Notes: a model not told the origin generated them from the sequence alone. Positions 10,139 through 21,220 are shown, counted from the first letter of the stretch. The stretch: 64,000 bases of DNA from Fasciola hepatica (GCA_948099385.1 CANUEZ040000159.1:8016501-8080500), one strand, 5' to 3'. Translations and numbers: made by a program.

Positions 10139-10837
10139 CCTGAAATCCCGAAGGATATTGAAGGTAGTATACCGGAAACATTTCTGCTGGAGACTTCAAT
10201 CACTACTGATGAGGTGGAAGATGTCGGAAAACTGAACCGTACCTCTGAAAATATGGAAAACTGTAACCGGGATTGCTCTGAAAGTCAACCTGATGATGGT
10301 GGAAACGAAGACATGTCATTTGCTCCAGTCTCCATTGCATCGAAAGACAACGGGTCATGTCTTGCGCAATGTGAAACCAAGACGCCTTTCAAAGTGGATA
10401 CAGAAGACGTTTACCCCCTACCTGAGCAAGTGCCGGGTGAGGAAGTCCAACCTTATGCATCCCGAATGGAGACTGCTGGAAGTCATATCCAGGATGATAA
10501 GGGAATGACACAACGCATGGTGCTCAGTAACTTTGAAGTGGTCAGGCACGATGTCGTGCTGACGTGCGATAAAAGTCAAGTGTTGTGTTTAGTATTCACT
10601 CTCCACTGTTGCTATCTAGAGTCAAGGCTGGTGTCGGTGCGCATCCCGGACCGGACAAAGCACACCACCGGAGGGACTGTGGGACAGATGACAACACCGC
10701 CACGAACCGGTATTGGAGGATTTGCATCCGAAGTACAGGAAGACTTGAAGACAGTCTGCAGGATTTGGATCGTCCTTTTCTTTTTTGTCAGGGGGGAGGA
10801 GTGTTGTGAGTGTATATACTACTTATTAAGTAGTTGA
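10139..10837 (+). CDS. Element C downstream region, in frame with gag after a UAG
   Basis: After the TAG at 10,136 the same frame stays open for a further 232 codons, into the right LTR. The first part is acidic and rich in Ser, Thr, Glu and Asp, with repeated Cys (NCNRDCSESQPDDGG). The last 30 codons cover the polypurine tract and LTR and are probably fortuitous. I recognise no enzyme domain. It may be a C-terminal Gag extension read through at low level, or a once continuous gag in which CAG became TAG. The base context after the TAG (CCT) is not one of the well-known readthrough contexts. Internal ATG codons exist at about 10,254 and later, but nothing favours their use. Confidence 0.5.
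   Translation, partial: PEIPKDIEGSIPETFLLETSITTDEVEDVGKLNRTSENMENCNRDCSESQPDDGGNEDMSFAPVSIASKDNGSCLAQCETKTPFKVDTEDVYPLPEQVPGEEVQPYASRMETAGSHIQDDKGMTQRMVLSNFEVVRHDVVLTCDKSQVLCLVFTLHCCYLESRLVSVRIPDRTKHTTGGTVGQMTTPPRTGIGGFASEVQEDLKTVCRIWIVLFFFVRGEECCECIYYLLSS
10790..10801 (+). promoter_or_regulatory. Polypurine tract of element C
   Basis: AGGGGGGAGGAG abuts the right LTR directly. It is the RNase H-resistant primer for plus-strand synthesis, preceded by the T-rich stretch often seen upstream of such tracts. Its exact join to TGTTGTGAG also fixes the left edge of the LTR. Confidence 0.9.
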
Positions 10838-11093
10838 TTGTTGAAGGCGGAACTATCGTCATTCGCGGATTAACAAAGCCGCTATGCCCAAGAGACCGAA
10901 CGCAAGAAGGTGAACAGCAACAGGCGAACCACACAACTGCTTCTCCGTCGGATGGTGACTGTCTCCAAGTGAAGGGGAACGGTGACTTTCCAAACAAGCA
11001 TGTTTGTAACGTTTGTTTTGTTTTGTCGATGTCCGAACGAGCTATTGGCAATAAACAACCTATTCACCCAGGCACGTCTTGTGGATTATAACA
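10802..11093 (+). repeat. Right LTR of element C
   Basis: 292 bp, starting TGTTGTGAG and ending ATAACA, about 99 % identical to the left copy. It is followed by the CTTG duplication and then by the resumed integrase of element B. Confidence 0.93.
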
Positions 11094-12099
11094 CTTGGAG
11101 GATGTTGGAAACGTGGGAAGCATTTGGCAGTCGTAGGCAGACAGACGTGGATGCGTCTTCACCTGCCTCCAGATGCGTGTGGTACGCTTTGAAGTTTCTT
11201 ATTCTCTAGGCATGGATTCATTCATTATGATACTACTGCGTTTCATGTCTAGAAGAGGGGCACCGTCCGAGATTTTTAGTGATAATGGTACAAAGTTTGT
11301 TGGGGCTCAAAGGGAATTAAAGAACCTAATGAGAAACTGGTCTAGTGCTAAGATTGCTGATAGATTGCTGCAGCTGGGTGTGCAGTGGCACTTCAGTCTC
11401 CCTCATGCTAGCCCCCGTGGTGGCATATGGGAGATCACAGTGCGCTCGGTTAGAGGAGTACTTCTTCCATTTTGTGACGAACACCTAATTACTGACGGAA
11501 TATTGTTCATATTTCTTACGGGAGGTAAACGGATAGTAAACGGACGACCGCTAGTGCCTTTGACATCGGACTGCCGTGATTTGCCAGCACTCACGCCCAA
11601 CGACCTACTTATCCTGAGGGCGAACCCACGAGATATTTCTACGCATTCGTTCCGTGATAGAATGGTTCGTCAGGAGAGGCAGGCAAACTACCTAACATCT
11701 GCTTTTTGGAAGGGGTGGACCGGGAAACATCTTCCACTATTACAACTGCGGCAGAAATTGTTAACTCGAGAACGCAACTTCAGATCAGATGATGTAGTGC
11801 TACTAGTTGCGGAGGCTTTGCCGCGTGACACGTGGCCGATCGAAGTTATCGAGAGCATCTCAGTTTCGGACGATGGCTTGGTGCGAACGGCAACAGAGCG
11901 AACTAATGAAGGATTAGTGCTTCGTGACATTAGAAAGAGTTGTCTTACTGAAGGTGAACCGGACGCTTGCGGTGTAAGCTCAAAAGCCAACTGTCCTCAA
12001 GTGGGAAGCGGGTCTTCAGTTTTGCCAAACCGGGAGGGACCACTGACAGTTGGTCCACTTGTCCGACTGGAAGCTGCTATTGACGGTGATCAGTGTTAG
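11094..12099 (+). pseudogene. Element B integrase core (second part) and DUF5641 tail
   Basis: After the insertion, a short stretch in the frame of CVFTCLQMRVVRFEVSYSLG leads into the frame 11,173-12,099. That frame carries FSDNGTKFVG with the second catalytic Asp, then ASPRGGIWEITVRSVR with the catalytic Glu, INGRPL-like VNGRPLVPLT, LTPNDLLILR, and the DUF5641 motifs YLTSAFWKGW and LPLLQLRQKL. The part that should hold the second half of the zinc domain and the first Asp (VDYFGP-type motif) is not found on either side of element C, so roughly 80-90 codons appear deleted. The 309-codon frame is the best preserved piece of B. Confidence 0.9.
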
Positions 12100-12188
12100 G
12101 TATTGGGGAACCGTAGAGCGAGCAGATGCATGTGGCCGACCACACCTAGCGGTGCACAGGAGAAATTCGGGCCGGATTTTCAGGACAG

Positions 12189-12612
12189 TGTAAAGGAGTC
12201 TCGAATACCCCGTTCCATGCATTAGCATCCATGGTACAAACGACATTTTTCATTCGTATGAAATATTTTTGCCGGAATTCCGATCGTTTGTTTTATTGCT
12301 CTAAGTCTTTGTCTCAAACCGGGCTCCCACCGTTGCCTTGAGCGTGAGTCGCTCAGCTCGAACTTCGTTGTGATCGTGTTTGGTATTCTCATCCTCTGTA
12401 TCTAACATTTTGATGTAATCCAGCTGCAGTTGTTGATTTGTTGTTTAATTCGGAGCGTAAGAGCCCAGAAGGAACACTATTGAGGTTTGATTGTTGAAGA
12501 ATCAATTAGTTTGTCGTATATAGTACCACAGCTATTTGGAGTTGATTTTTTTTAGCTGTGCCGGAATTGGTTTTTGCGCGTCGCTCGAACGTTCTGGTGA
12601 CTGGACTTTACA
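12189..12612 (+). repeat. Right LTR of element B
   Basis: 424 bp, TGTAAA...TTTACA, the direct copy of 4408-4831. It lies 90 bp after the end of the integrase frame. The bases just upstream do not form a clear polypurine tract, which may have decayed. Confidence 0.92.
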
Positions 12613-15068
12613 TACTTTTTGACCGTTTGTAGAAACATTATTTCCGGGACCTTCTGTTTGTATTATTATCCAACCGGTGTGCAATTGAACGTTAGTTGTG
12701 AGTCAAACATACTTCTGATGTGAAAACACCACAAGTCGAGCCCCTGACGTTCGAGTACCCTGTAGCCATCTCCATTCTTCATCGAGAATTTTCAGTCTTC
12801 ATCTTGCCATGTACTTTACTCTTATTAGGGAAGCCTTTTTCTGTACATTCCGTGATTTGTCTACGCATCTCGATCACATCGGAGCCCTTTCTTCGTATAC
12901 GGATAATGTCGTATCATCCTCAGACGAAACTGTAAGATATCGATATATGGAGCACAACCTCAAGAAAACCAGCAAGCGTGTCTGCGACCATCCAACGATA
13001 GATGAAGCCCATGGCGACCTACGTGTGCACTGAATTAGGGTTAAGGTAGGTTAGGGCGAATCAGTGCACCTATTTACTCCTTGGATGTTGACCGTTTCAC
13101 GGGAGGATTTGGTGGGCAGTGTAAAGTACATGTGTGGAAATCTTCTCTAGCCGTTTTCACATACCCGTATTGCTGTGACTATGATCTTTATCATATTGAC
13201 CCTCGAACAAATACAGCATGCATCAGTCACTACACTTCTTCATTTGTTTATATCTTGTTGAACTCTGGTCCTCGTTGTTAGACGTTGTGACCGTACAGTT
13301 GAGGTTTGTGCATATTTATGTGCGTATAATTTGTTAATCTATTACCGTGAAAACTACGAATCAATCTTGTTCTGGTTTTGGGATTTGTTTGAGTTGGCTA
13401 CGCCTTACTCACGATCGGAATAACCGTTACGATGATCTTCCTCAATCCTTTAGGTGCCACGATGCCAACAGGTTTGATTCCTTATCTCACCGGTTTGGAA
13501 TCATCATGTCCCGTTGAACAGACAATCCTGCGTTCATTTTTCTAAGTAGACCTATTGTTTTGAGGGCTATGTAGTAACCAATGATGATTACCCACACATC
13601 CGTCTTGGTCGTATTTCACTGCAAAGCGGCATTCAGAGGCTCAGTGAGAGTTTTTCAAGCACACAAAACATGAGCTGGTAAATTCGCTGCGCACCACCGA
13701 TCGGGCACACTTATCTTACGGAAGGTCGGAGAATGTGATACACGATGTAATACTTTGCAATCAACCCACCTCGTGAGCTCTCAACTTATCGTATGCTTGT
13801 TAAGCCAGAGGTTGCTTTCCAGTCGTTCCATACAATTCGAGCCCACGCTGAAGCTGTTCGCGCCAGCCTGCAACTCTCGCGTACGATTTGTCCAAATCTG
13901 TTTTTGGTAATGTGGGATTGAAGACCTACGAACTCCGTCAAACCATCGAAAGTAGTTTCCCGCCCAAGCATATTTATTCTCTAAGCTTCATCTGCCTATC
14001 GGATCTGTAAATCAATAGATAGACACCAGACAAAGCATTCCTGTGTGTGCAAAGCATTCAAACCAGACTAGTATTCTAAATGCTCTAATGCTATACTGCA
14101 GTTCCACATTTTTATCACCAAATTTGACAGTAATTCAACGTTGCCCTCAGTCCTCTTTGCCTCCGATAAAACACCATCAATCAAGCTTCTAGCTACCTTG
14201 AACGGTTGTCCAAACTAATATTTGAGGATTCTGATTGCCCTGACGTATTCCATTGGTGCACCAAGCAGCGTGCAGACTTCGATAGCAGTTTTGGCCTTTC
14301 CACGACGGAATTACAATAAATGCAAAAATACTTACCCAGGATCTGCAAGTTTACACTCAACAAAATTTTTGAATTGCTTCATGAATATACAGTATTGCTC
14401 GGGGTACCCGTAGAAAGAGGCCAAGCCTACTCTCGGCAAGTCAAACGACGAAACTCCGATAGTTTCAGGCAGTCTTAAGGGTTTACGTTTGTCGGTTAAT
14501 TCATCTTCTGGATGTGGATATCGTGAACTTCGTGGTTTTCCTGCTATTTTGCCGAGATGAGTTAGCTGTATGAAAGACTCTATTTCTTTGTAAGCAACCG
14601 CTACTGATTCTCTAATTCTATCACCCTCAGTCTATGAATATTAACATATTCGAACTCATCGCGATCTGTTGTGTTCACCTATAAATACATCATCAGGCTT
14701 TGGCAGAACTAGCGGAATTAGCATTATCTACAGAATCAACTACACACAAACTAACCACAGAGACTTGCCGAGTATATTCCTGTTGAGTCATATAGTCCTT
14801 GTTTCTTGGTCCGGGCAATTCCAATGAGTTTACATGTCAAGGTTTCGCTTGAGTACTGTAGGTCATAATTATCTCAAATCGAGCAACGCGTGGAATCCAC
14901 GACAAAACTGATTTGTAGTTTCTGTGGTGCCAAATTGGAATTCACAAGAAGTACAAGCACATACAAACTTCAAGTGTGCAGCCAAATAGACTCATTAGTA
15001 AAAAATAAGGGTTCAAAGCCCCGTGGCTAAAGCAAGACAGTCATAAACGGTTTAAGGCCAAATTCAAC
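12613..15068. other. No gene seen; possibly the displaced 3' end of element A at its start
   Basis: The first five bases are the right-hand target duplication of B. The next 100 bases could continue the element A tail that stops at 4407, but this rests on position alone. Beyond that I find no conserved motif in any frame. Open frames are short and of random composition. Confidence 0.4.
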
Positions 15069-15250
15069 TTCCAGTTCAATTCAGTTTGCACGGGACAGGT
15101 AACGGCCACAGCCAATCGAGCGTCCTGAGTCCCCTCAGCGGTATGCACTCTAGTTAGGCACCCACCGCCGCGCGGTTTAATCTGTTGCGTCTCGGCTAAA
15201 AACGGGAGGTAAATGTCAAACCTCACCGCGCACCCACTGCGACATTATGC
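15069..15250 (-). repeat. Dispersed repeat R1, copy 2 (minus)
   Basis: Read on the minus strand, this matches 6060-6241 and 21,339-21,525 over about 180 bp. It starts GCATAATGTC and ends with the GAACT-like tail. It shares the longer left part with the 21.3-kb copy, so the complete unit probably begins at GCATAATGTC. Confidence 0.65.
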
Positions 15251-15839
15251 TTCGCTCGCGTTCACCGAATCACTGTGCAACAAATGGAAACGGACTCTCG
15301 TGTTTACATCCGACCGTCCGGAGGCATGCTCCTAGATCACTATCGGGAGTGATTAAGTTTCACTCACGATCTAGGGCCCCCTTGAATTCACGAATGTTCC
15401 CCAGTTCTATTACTGCTGGCAGCCTATCCCAGTAGTGTACCACTCTAACGTTAGGGAGTTAGATCCAGCTATCAGTCTGTCAGGCTGGTTAGACCTTACT
15501 TCGCGGTTTCCTTATTAAACGTGTGCTTCGGTCCTTTGTACTGCGTGCACCACCTGCACGTTAATCTAATGCTCGGCACTGTGCGAATATGTTAACCAGA
15601 ACGGCATTATCCACGCCCCGTGAGAACGAGAAGGCGATTGGGAGAGATAGTGGTTAGCGTATATTCAGGAGTGTGCGTGAGAGCGTGCGCAAGAGAAACG
15701 GTCGAATGGCAACCGCGCTTGGCAGTCAGCGTTCAGTTAAACAATGAACGTGGTAAAAGTACGAATGGAGATGGCAACCGCTACAAGCCTATATCAAGCT
15801 TTCGCCAACTTCTTCCCGTGATTTATTTTCAGGGAGTCT

Positions 15840-16136
15840 GTCACCATACGGAATGGGCTCTCCGGTGGAAGCCCATGAAAGCATTTTATGACCTTAAATG
15901 TCTCTATGAGGCCCTTCGTAGTCTCTTACTTTCCATACAGAAAAGTTTGAGGCCCTGGAGTCTCCGTTTGCACGTCCTGCTCGTCTGACCCTCGTCCGTG
16001 TGCTCTGCAAGACGTTGTACCTTCTCCAAATGGGCGGAGTCTTTTTGTAGAGGGGTGACCATGCCTCAACACAGTTTTCTAAAAGAGGTCTAACTGTGGA
16101 CACCACACTGACACGAAAACCTTTGGTTGTCGACAC
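15840..16136 (-). pseudogene. LINE reverse transcriptase C-terminal fragment (CR1/Jockey-like)
   Basis: On the minus strand one frame reads TVRPLLENCVEAWSPLYKK. This is the conserved block after the RT domain in CR1/Jockey-type non-LTR elements, whose consensus is close to VRPhLEYavQaWsPyykKD. The matching block is present on the plus strand at 20,800. Downstream similarity fades after about 40 residues, so this is a short 5'-truncated and decayed piece. Confidence 0.7.
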
Positions 16137-17863
16137 GACAACCCTGATCTCAACCCGGAGAGCTTACCGCGTGCCTCTTATGCAACTGCTGCACGCTGAT
16201 CCGATCACTTAAGATCAGGAGTCACCAAATCCGGAGGTCTTTTACTCTCTTACCTGCCTCTAAAGTAAGTGGGCCTCCGTCGTGAACAACGGTCAAGCTT
16301 GCCATTGTATGTGAAAACAAGTGTTTTTTCGCAGAACTGAGATGTAAGTCTCGCTTGTATGCCTAGTTAAAACGGTAGCTGCTGCACCATTGCACGGAAT
16401 GTTAGCGTTTGCGTGCAACGAAAAAACTGATGTTTGCAGCTCCCGAACCCGGAATTAACGAAATTTGACGGGGTTCAATCCACCAAGAAATGAACGCTTA
16501 TAACTAATGCGGTATCTAAATATGGAGCAATAACAAATGAGAAGTATGCAAATCATAATGGGCTATGCACGTTCCTAGGCTTACCGTAAGAATGGGACAG
16601 AATCAAATTTGCTGAAGGACAGACAGCCAAATGTCCGGACGGTTTGTAAGGAGACAGGAAAGTGAAGCAGTTTATCAAAGATTGGGGAAAGGGGAAAAGT
16701 AGCCACTTCCAGTGAAGTGACTGAATTTAGTAAACTTTTTCCCATATGCAATCCGTTACGGCATGTCAGCGGCCGTAGAGGAAAGGAAAGTCCTTAAAAT
16801 TTTACTCCCCCTGATGTTTACTACGAACTAGTGGGTGAAGGTTTATTTGCTGTTCACACAAGTGTACATTCAAATCCAAATCAACCGGCATACAAATGAG
16901 CCACAGTGATTAGAATAAGGTCCAAGTGCATCACAGTTTTATGTTTTTTCATCAAAACAGTCAACCAAAAGGGCTCACATAGTTTGATTGATAGGCTGCT
17001 ACTTGGTTGGAATGAAACAAGAACACGGATGTGAAATAAAGACATGAAATATTGAACAACGAACAATTGTTCTGTTGCCCAAAGTGAGAAGGTTATGGTT
17101 GGGTTATAGTACCACAAAGTAGTTGACACTTTCCATGCAACAGTAGCGTTGATACCCATGGTCGGAGCCTCAGCGTATCCTCGTTGATCGAGCAACGAAA
17201 ACTGGGAGCGAAAAAGGGTAACTGCTGCAGATGCGTCCCGCTATTCCCATCGTTTTTTTACTAATCAACTACGATGAAAGGCGGGACCCAACTGGATAAA
17301 AACATTTTCTCACCGACCATCCGTAACCTGTGCGTAAGCCTAATTTGGGGGTTGCCAATAGGTGAGTAGTCAAACCTCCCAGAACGCGATCGAAACATGG
17401 ACCACATGCGACGGGCGCGCTGCGAAAGACTAACTACACGACATGCTGTATGACACCGCAACTGCCCTGAGACATGGTCCGCATGTGACAGTGCAGGTGA
17501 ACCCAAATGAACAACGGCCCCTTTGAGTCACTTTTTTCGTCTGTACCCAACCCAACACTGTTCGACGCAATGCTGGAGCACTAACGAGATGGAAGTTCAT
17601 CATCGCAACCCGACGTAAACTACGTCACATTCAGCAAAACAAGCACACGAGCATAACGACGTTAATTGAGTGTACTGAGAGAGTAATCAACGCTGTAAAG
17701 TAGTGGCAGTCACCTACATGCTAAACCTCACCAAACCAATCACCTTGTACTGCCGAAGTCCCATCAGATGGGTAGAACATGAACATGCGTGCTTCAACAA
17801 AAGTAATGAAAACGTTTGGTAAATTACTAAGCATGACAAAAATTCACAAACAGACTAGATGTA
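16137..17863. other. No gene seen
   Basis: No frame in this stretch shows a family motif. A 104-codon minus frame (16,881-17,195) has no recognisable features and a composition like its surroundings. Confidence 0.4.
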
Positions 17864-18454
17864 CTACACACAATTGAACTTACCGCCTGCATTCTCCAAC
17901 AACCACCTTTTGCGTACGTCACGCCGCAACAACCAGCGGGACGTGCGCACCAAAGCCCCCCTAACAAGTCCATCCTTCGCAGACCGCACTATGCTAACAA
18001 GCCCTAGGGGCCATTTGTTTCTACGACAACTATCGCTAACTAGAAGAACCAAGTCCCCGTTTTCAGACCTTTCCTTTTCATCAACCCCTTTTCCCTTTCC
18101 TGCAGCATACTTACGTGTTCAGTCTTCTAACTTTTCCAAAACAAATTCGCTAACAGCTGTACCCTTCTCCAGTGTCCGTTACAGGTACGGGAGAAATCGT
18201 GACAATCAAACGGTTTAATTACTGCGAAGTATCATAAACTTGCCTGGAGTCAATACTTCAAGGTCTTTGCAATCATCTCTCACTGGCACGAGGGAGCAAT
18301 CGTTGAGGATTCTCTCTACTTCCACCAACGGTGTCACCGGATTTTCATCCGTAACACGACTACCACGGACAAAAGAATATAGCACACGGTGAACCAAAAA
18401 TATCATACGTTTCAGGGTATATTTAGAGGAATTTCCAGTTAATTGGACATTCAT
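17864..18454 (-). pseudogene. Element D: BEL/Pao integrase C-terminus and DUF5641 fragment
   Basis: On the minus strand the frame 18,454-18,215 contains VEVERILNDCSLVPVRDD and LEVLTPGKFMILRS, the end of a Pao integrase core. The frame 18,052-17,864 then gives the DUF5641 end: WPLGLVSIVRSAKDGLVRGA followed by a basic segment and LLENAGGKF. The two pieces are about 160 bp apart, where element A has the QAFWKRW and LQLRQKW motifs. Nothing of the upstream pol is seen beyond 18,454. It is a truncated relic in the opposite orientation to A and B. Confidence 0.8.
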
Positions 18455-19456
18455 TCAGTTTTTATTTCCAAGTAACTAAATCCGACCAGGCTTTAGATCG
18501 ATGCTAAGGAAAATGGGCACCTAATTTGAGCATGCGCTTAGAAATGCAGGCGGAACATTAGTTGATTTCCCCATTGCTTCCGTACACCATTCGTCCCATT
18601 AGCCCTGCGAACAGTATATATACTACTAGATAAATACGATAACAGTGCATTTTCATAGATGCTTCCATTTGTGATTCTTTTGTTTTCGTCTTTTTCATCT
18701 GGAAAAGAAGAAAAATGCATTCAGCTAACGATAAGGTAAAACCTATGGACTTCGTTATGCATAGTGAACATGGTTTATCAGAATTTCATAAGATTATCAG
18801 ATCTTAATGAACTGCGAAATGGAGGGACTGCTATTGTTTATTTGATTGTATTGCATATAGGGAAACTAATGTAAACATAAGTCATTAAAGCAACAAGTCG
18901 TTTCCTAACTAGACTACTTTTCCTTGTTTTCACGGACCGCCAAGTCTAGCTTATTATTATTACCAACTTTGGCCGTTCACATCAATCGTATACCAACATA
19001 CAGGAAAACTACTTCCCTTCTTAGCCACTTCGCGCAATTTATGATCAACGTGTCTGTATTGTCGGTAGTCAAAAACATTGGTGTATCAATTTCCTAAACG
19101 TCAGTTGGATAAATTTTTCTGATACATATAAAGTTTCTTTCTGACGGATACTGCAGTTCGACGAATCAAATTAACTGTGGTACTCTCCCTCATTCTAAAG
19201 TTTGCCACTTGCACCTTGGCTACTGTTAATGGATGTTGGTAGCGCGTTGACTCGCCGTTGTCAATGCAACTGCATCCCAAAGACAGTCTTAGTTGATGTC
19301 TACTTGTCCCCTTGGAGGTGTGCGACGGCCTACAACCAAGAGTCTGTGGACAAATGCACATGGGGGTAGAGAACTAGTGCAACCTTTATGTTTCCCCTTT
19401 GCCCAAACGCAAGTCATTGGTTGCCTGACCACGACAAGATAACCGTGGACACCTAC
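18455..19456. other. No recognisable gene
   Basis: The stretch is AT-rich. A minus-strand frame at 19,361-19,101 (86 codons, Cys- and Arg-rich) follows the protease of element E in orientation and could be decayed pol, but I recognise no RT motif in it. Confidence 0.4.
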
Positions 19457-20358
19457 TCAGCCAATCACTGACAAAATATTGAAAACAGGGTCAAAAGGAG
19501 CCAAATGACCTTGGTTTGGTTCCCGTTTTCTCCGTCTCGTGGAATCACTGATCCCTGTTGTGCTGGCTGGGTTGTATCTGTGAGAAAAGTAAAAAGTTCC
19601 CAAAATAGGCAACGTATGTCCGGTAATGACCTTAACAACAACGTTAGTCTGGTGCAGTTGAATATAAGGAATAGCACGACGGACAATAGGAATGGGAATG
19701 AAAGACTCGACTCTACCAGTGTCCACAACGAAATCATGCCAAAGGATACCACCGACCGGGAAGGAACGCAAAATATATCTTTGTACCGATGCACTCACCG
19801 CAAAGAAAAAAAACTGGGAGAATCACCTGAGATGGAATTGCCCGGTGAGTGGAAAGAGTACGTTCAGGAACGCCTACAGACTGACTTAATGTGGCCAATT
19901 TTGCCACATCTGAAACACTTAGCACCATGAAAACGACAGGTGGAGCGATAATATAACTTTCCACATGAATCACACTGACCAAGTGTAGCCCTTACTTCAA
20001 ACGCATCATTGTGAGTCCTCGGGGGGTGGAATTGACGGGTATTCATCTGTCTGAATCGGCGGGAATATAGTGAGTGACCTTTGACTTGTCCGGAACTGCG
20101 ACTACATAACACGATGTGAGATGTGGACTCCTTCAAGTTATTCACCTCTTGATACTGCTCACAGACTTCACGAACATGCTGAAGAGTGAGACTGGGGAGT
20201 AGCAACAGCCTTTGTTGCAACTGTTGATTACTGATGCGACGGCCGCAAAGTTGCATTTCTGGTTGATCTCTGGAATCAACTCGCAGCTTGTGTTTGAAGC
20301 TGAGGAACATAGTCACAAATATCCTGCCAAGTAGCATGTTGTCCCAAGCTTGCCCCAA
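19457..20358 (-). pseudogene. Element E: Ty3/Gypsy gag and protease fragment
   Basis: On the minus strand, 20,358-19,864 gives a Gypsy gag C-terminal half. It ends in a double Cys/His cluster: QCDSCGKLYYRSTCRFHGAK and then CFRCGKIGHIKSVC, a classical CCHC knuckle. The next frame (19,798-19,457) has HDFVVDTGRVESFIP, an aspartic protease active site (DTG), then VITGHTLPILG on the flap side. A frameshift separates the two. The protease style matches element G (FIIDTGSTEPIIF, CITSHSLPISG) and not F or H. No RT follows downstream on this strand. Confidence 0.85.
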
Positions 20359-20361
20359 GAT
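20331..20361 (+). repeat. Short dispersed GGGGC-type repeat R2, copy 1
   Basis: The bases CAAGTAGCATGTTGTCCCAAG followed by CTTGCCCCAAG resemble the edges of two other copies (21,680-21,785 and 26,427-26,530 on the opposite strand). The shared core is AAGTAGCAYG then CCCCA and GTT or CTTG. It may mark the end of a small non-autonomous element. Confidence 0.4.
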
Positions 20362-20589
20362 AATTCTTCATGGGAAAAAGATGAAAGTTGGCCGTAAAAT
20401 TACCAGGATTATGGCCGCGTGTACGTAATTTTCATGTCAAGCCGCGCATCTTGTGGCCTGTTCCGTTTTCGATCTGAGGGTAGGATCGACTTAGGCAGGG
20501 ATATAGGAACCGTCCTGGACTGGGCATACAAATGAAACTAACCGCTGAATGCTGGAAAAAACCATTTGTTATCAAGGGTAACAGAAAGC

Positions 20590-21220
20590 CTAACTGTCAC
20601 TCATGATCAAGGGCTGTTTACCATATAAGCACTCAGCAGGGTTAAAGACCTAGGGTTAACCATGAGCAGTGACTGTAAGTGGTCGAACCAGTGCAGCACT
20701 GCTGCACAAAAAAATCGTGGTGAGATCTTCAGACTGCGATCAGCACTGTCTTGCCGGGAGCAGGAAATATTCGTAACTATTTACATGGCTAAAGTACGAC
20801 CTCACTTGGAAGATAGCGTGCAGGCTTGGGCACCCTTCTATAAAAAGAACACCGCCTGCTTAGAGGAAGTTCAGCCTCTTGTGGCGCGAATTGTTGAAAG
20901 GAAGAGGGATAAGACGTATACACGGAGATTCCATGATCTCAGTCTTTTCTTCTTGAATGGGAGGAGACTTCGAGGGGATCTCATAGAAAAGTTCAAGCTA
21001 ATGAAGGGTTTTTCTGACCTTAGGCCGGATAGTCTATTCCAAATGGCTTCAGATTCCAGAGCAAGGGGACACAAGAAGAAGCTAGGTTGGTAACCAGATC
21101 GTACTTCTTTAGTAACGGAGTAGTGAACAGTTAAGACAGTCTGCTTGGTGGAATGATAGACCTGCAGACCGTCCGGTCCCTCAAAGGTGCCCTAGGTCAT
21201 AATTGGTACGAGATATTTCC
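20590..21220 (+). pseudogene. LINE (CR1/Jockey-like) C-terminal region
   Basis: The frame from about 20,641 reads VKDLGLTMSSDCKWS, then YMAKVRPHLEDSVQAWAPFY with KKN and LEEVQPLVARIV, and later GRRLRGDLIEKFKLMKG and SRARGHKKKLGW. This is the post-RT domain of CR1/Jockey-type non-LTR elements in its normal order. After the frame ends at 21,093 a +1 shift brings RSYFFSNGVVNS and VRSLKGAL, the last conserved block. The whole RT and endonuclease are missing, so it is a 5'-truncated insertion, the usual fate of LINEs. Confidence 0.87.

Larger units (their letters stand above)
9154..11093 (+). mobile_element. Element C: young gag-only, non-autonomous LTR retrotransposon nested in element B
   Basis: This 1,940-bp element has two 292-bp LTRs, a primer-binding site straight after the left one, a polypurine tract abutting the right one and an exact 4-bp target duplication. 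Everything needed in cis for retrotransposition is there. The 1.36-kb interior holds only a Ty3/Gypsy-type gag and a downstream acidic region in the same frame. There is no zinc knuckle, protease, RT, RNase H or integrase signature in any frame. By hand count the LTRs differ at 3 of 292 positions, making this the freshest insertion in the window. It must borrow the enzymes of an autonomous partner. The coding part is markedly GC-richer than its surroundings. Confidence 0.93.
4408..12612 (+). mobile_element. Element B: BEL/Pao LTR retrotransposon, complete ends, decayed coding region, carrying nested element C
   Basis: Two direct repeats of 424 bp bound this element. The internal part contains gag, protease, RT, RNase H-like and integrase regions of the BEL/Pao type in the correct order on the + strand. 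Element C (9154-11,093) is inserted inside the integrase, so the element proper is about 6.3 kb, a usual size for the clade. The coding frame has stops and shifts, the second Asp of the RT YxDD box is Gly, and a stretch of the integrase between the zinc domain and the second catalytic Asp is missing near the insertion. The LTRs differ at about 12 positions by my count, so B is younger than A and older than C. Confidence 0.93.

Noticed and set aside
10203..10235. CTGATGAGG...GGAAAAC core resembling a hammerhead in element C
   Set aside because: Flanking stems do not pair and it lies within a coding frame.
13030..13060. Telomere-like TTAGGG words (TTAGGGTTAAGGTAGGTTAGGG)
   Set aside because: Only two exact units with irregular spacing and no array; likely chance or a very short relic.
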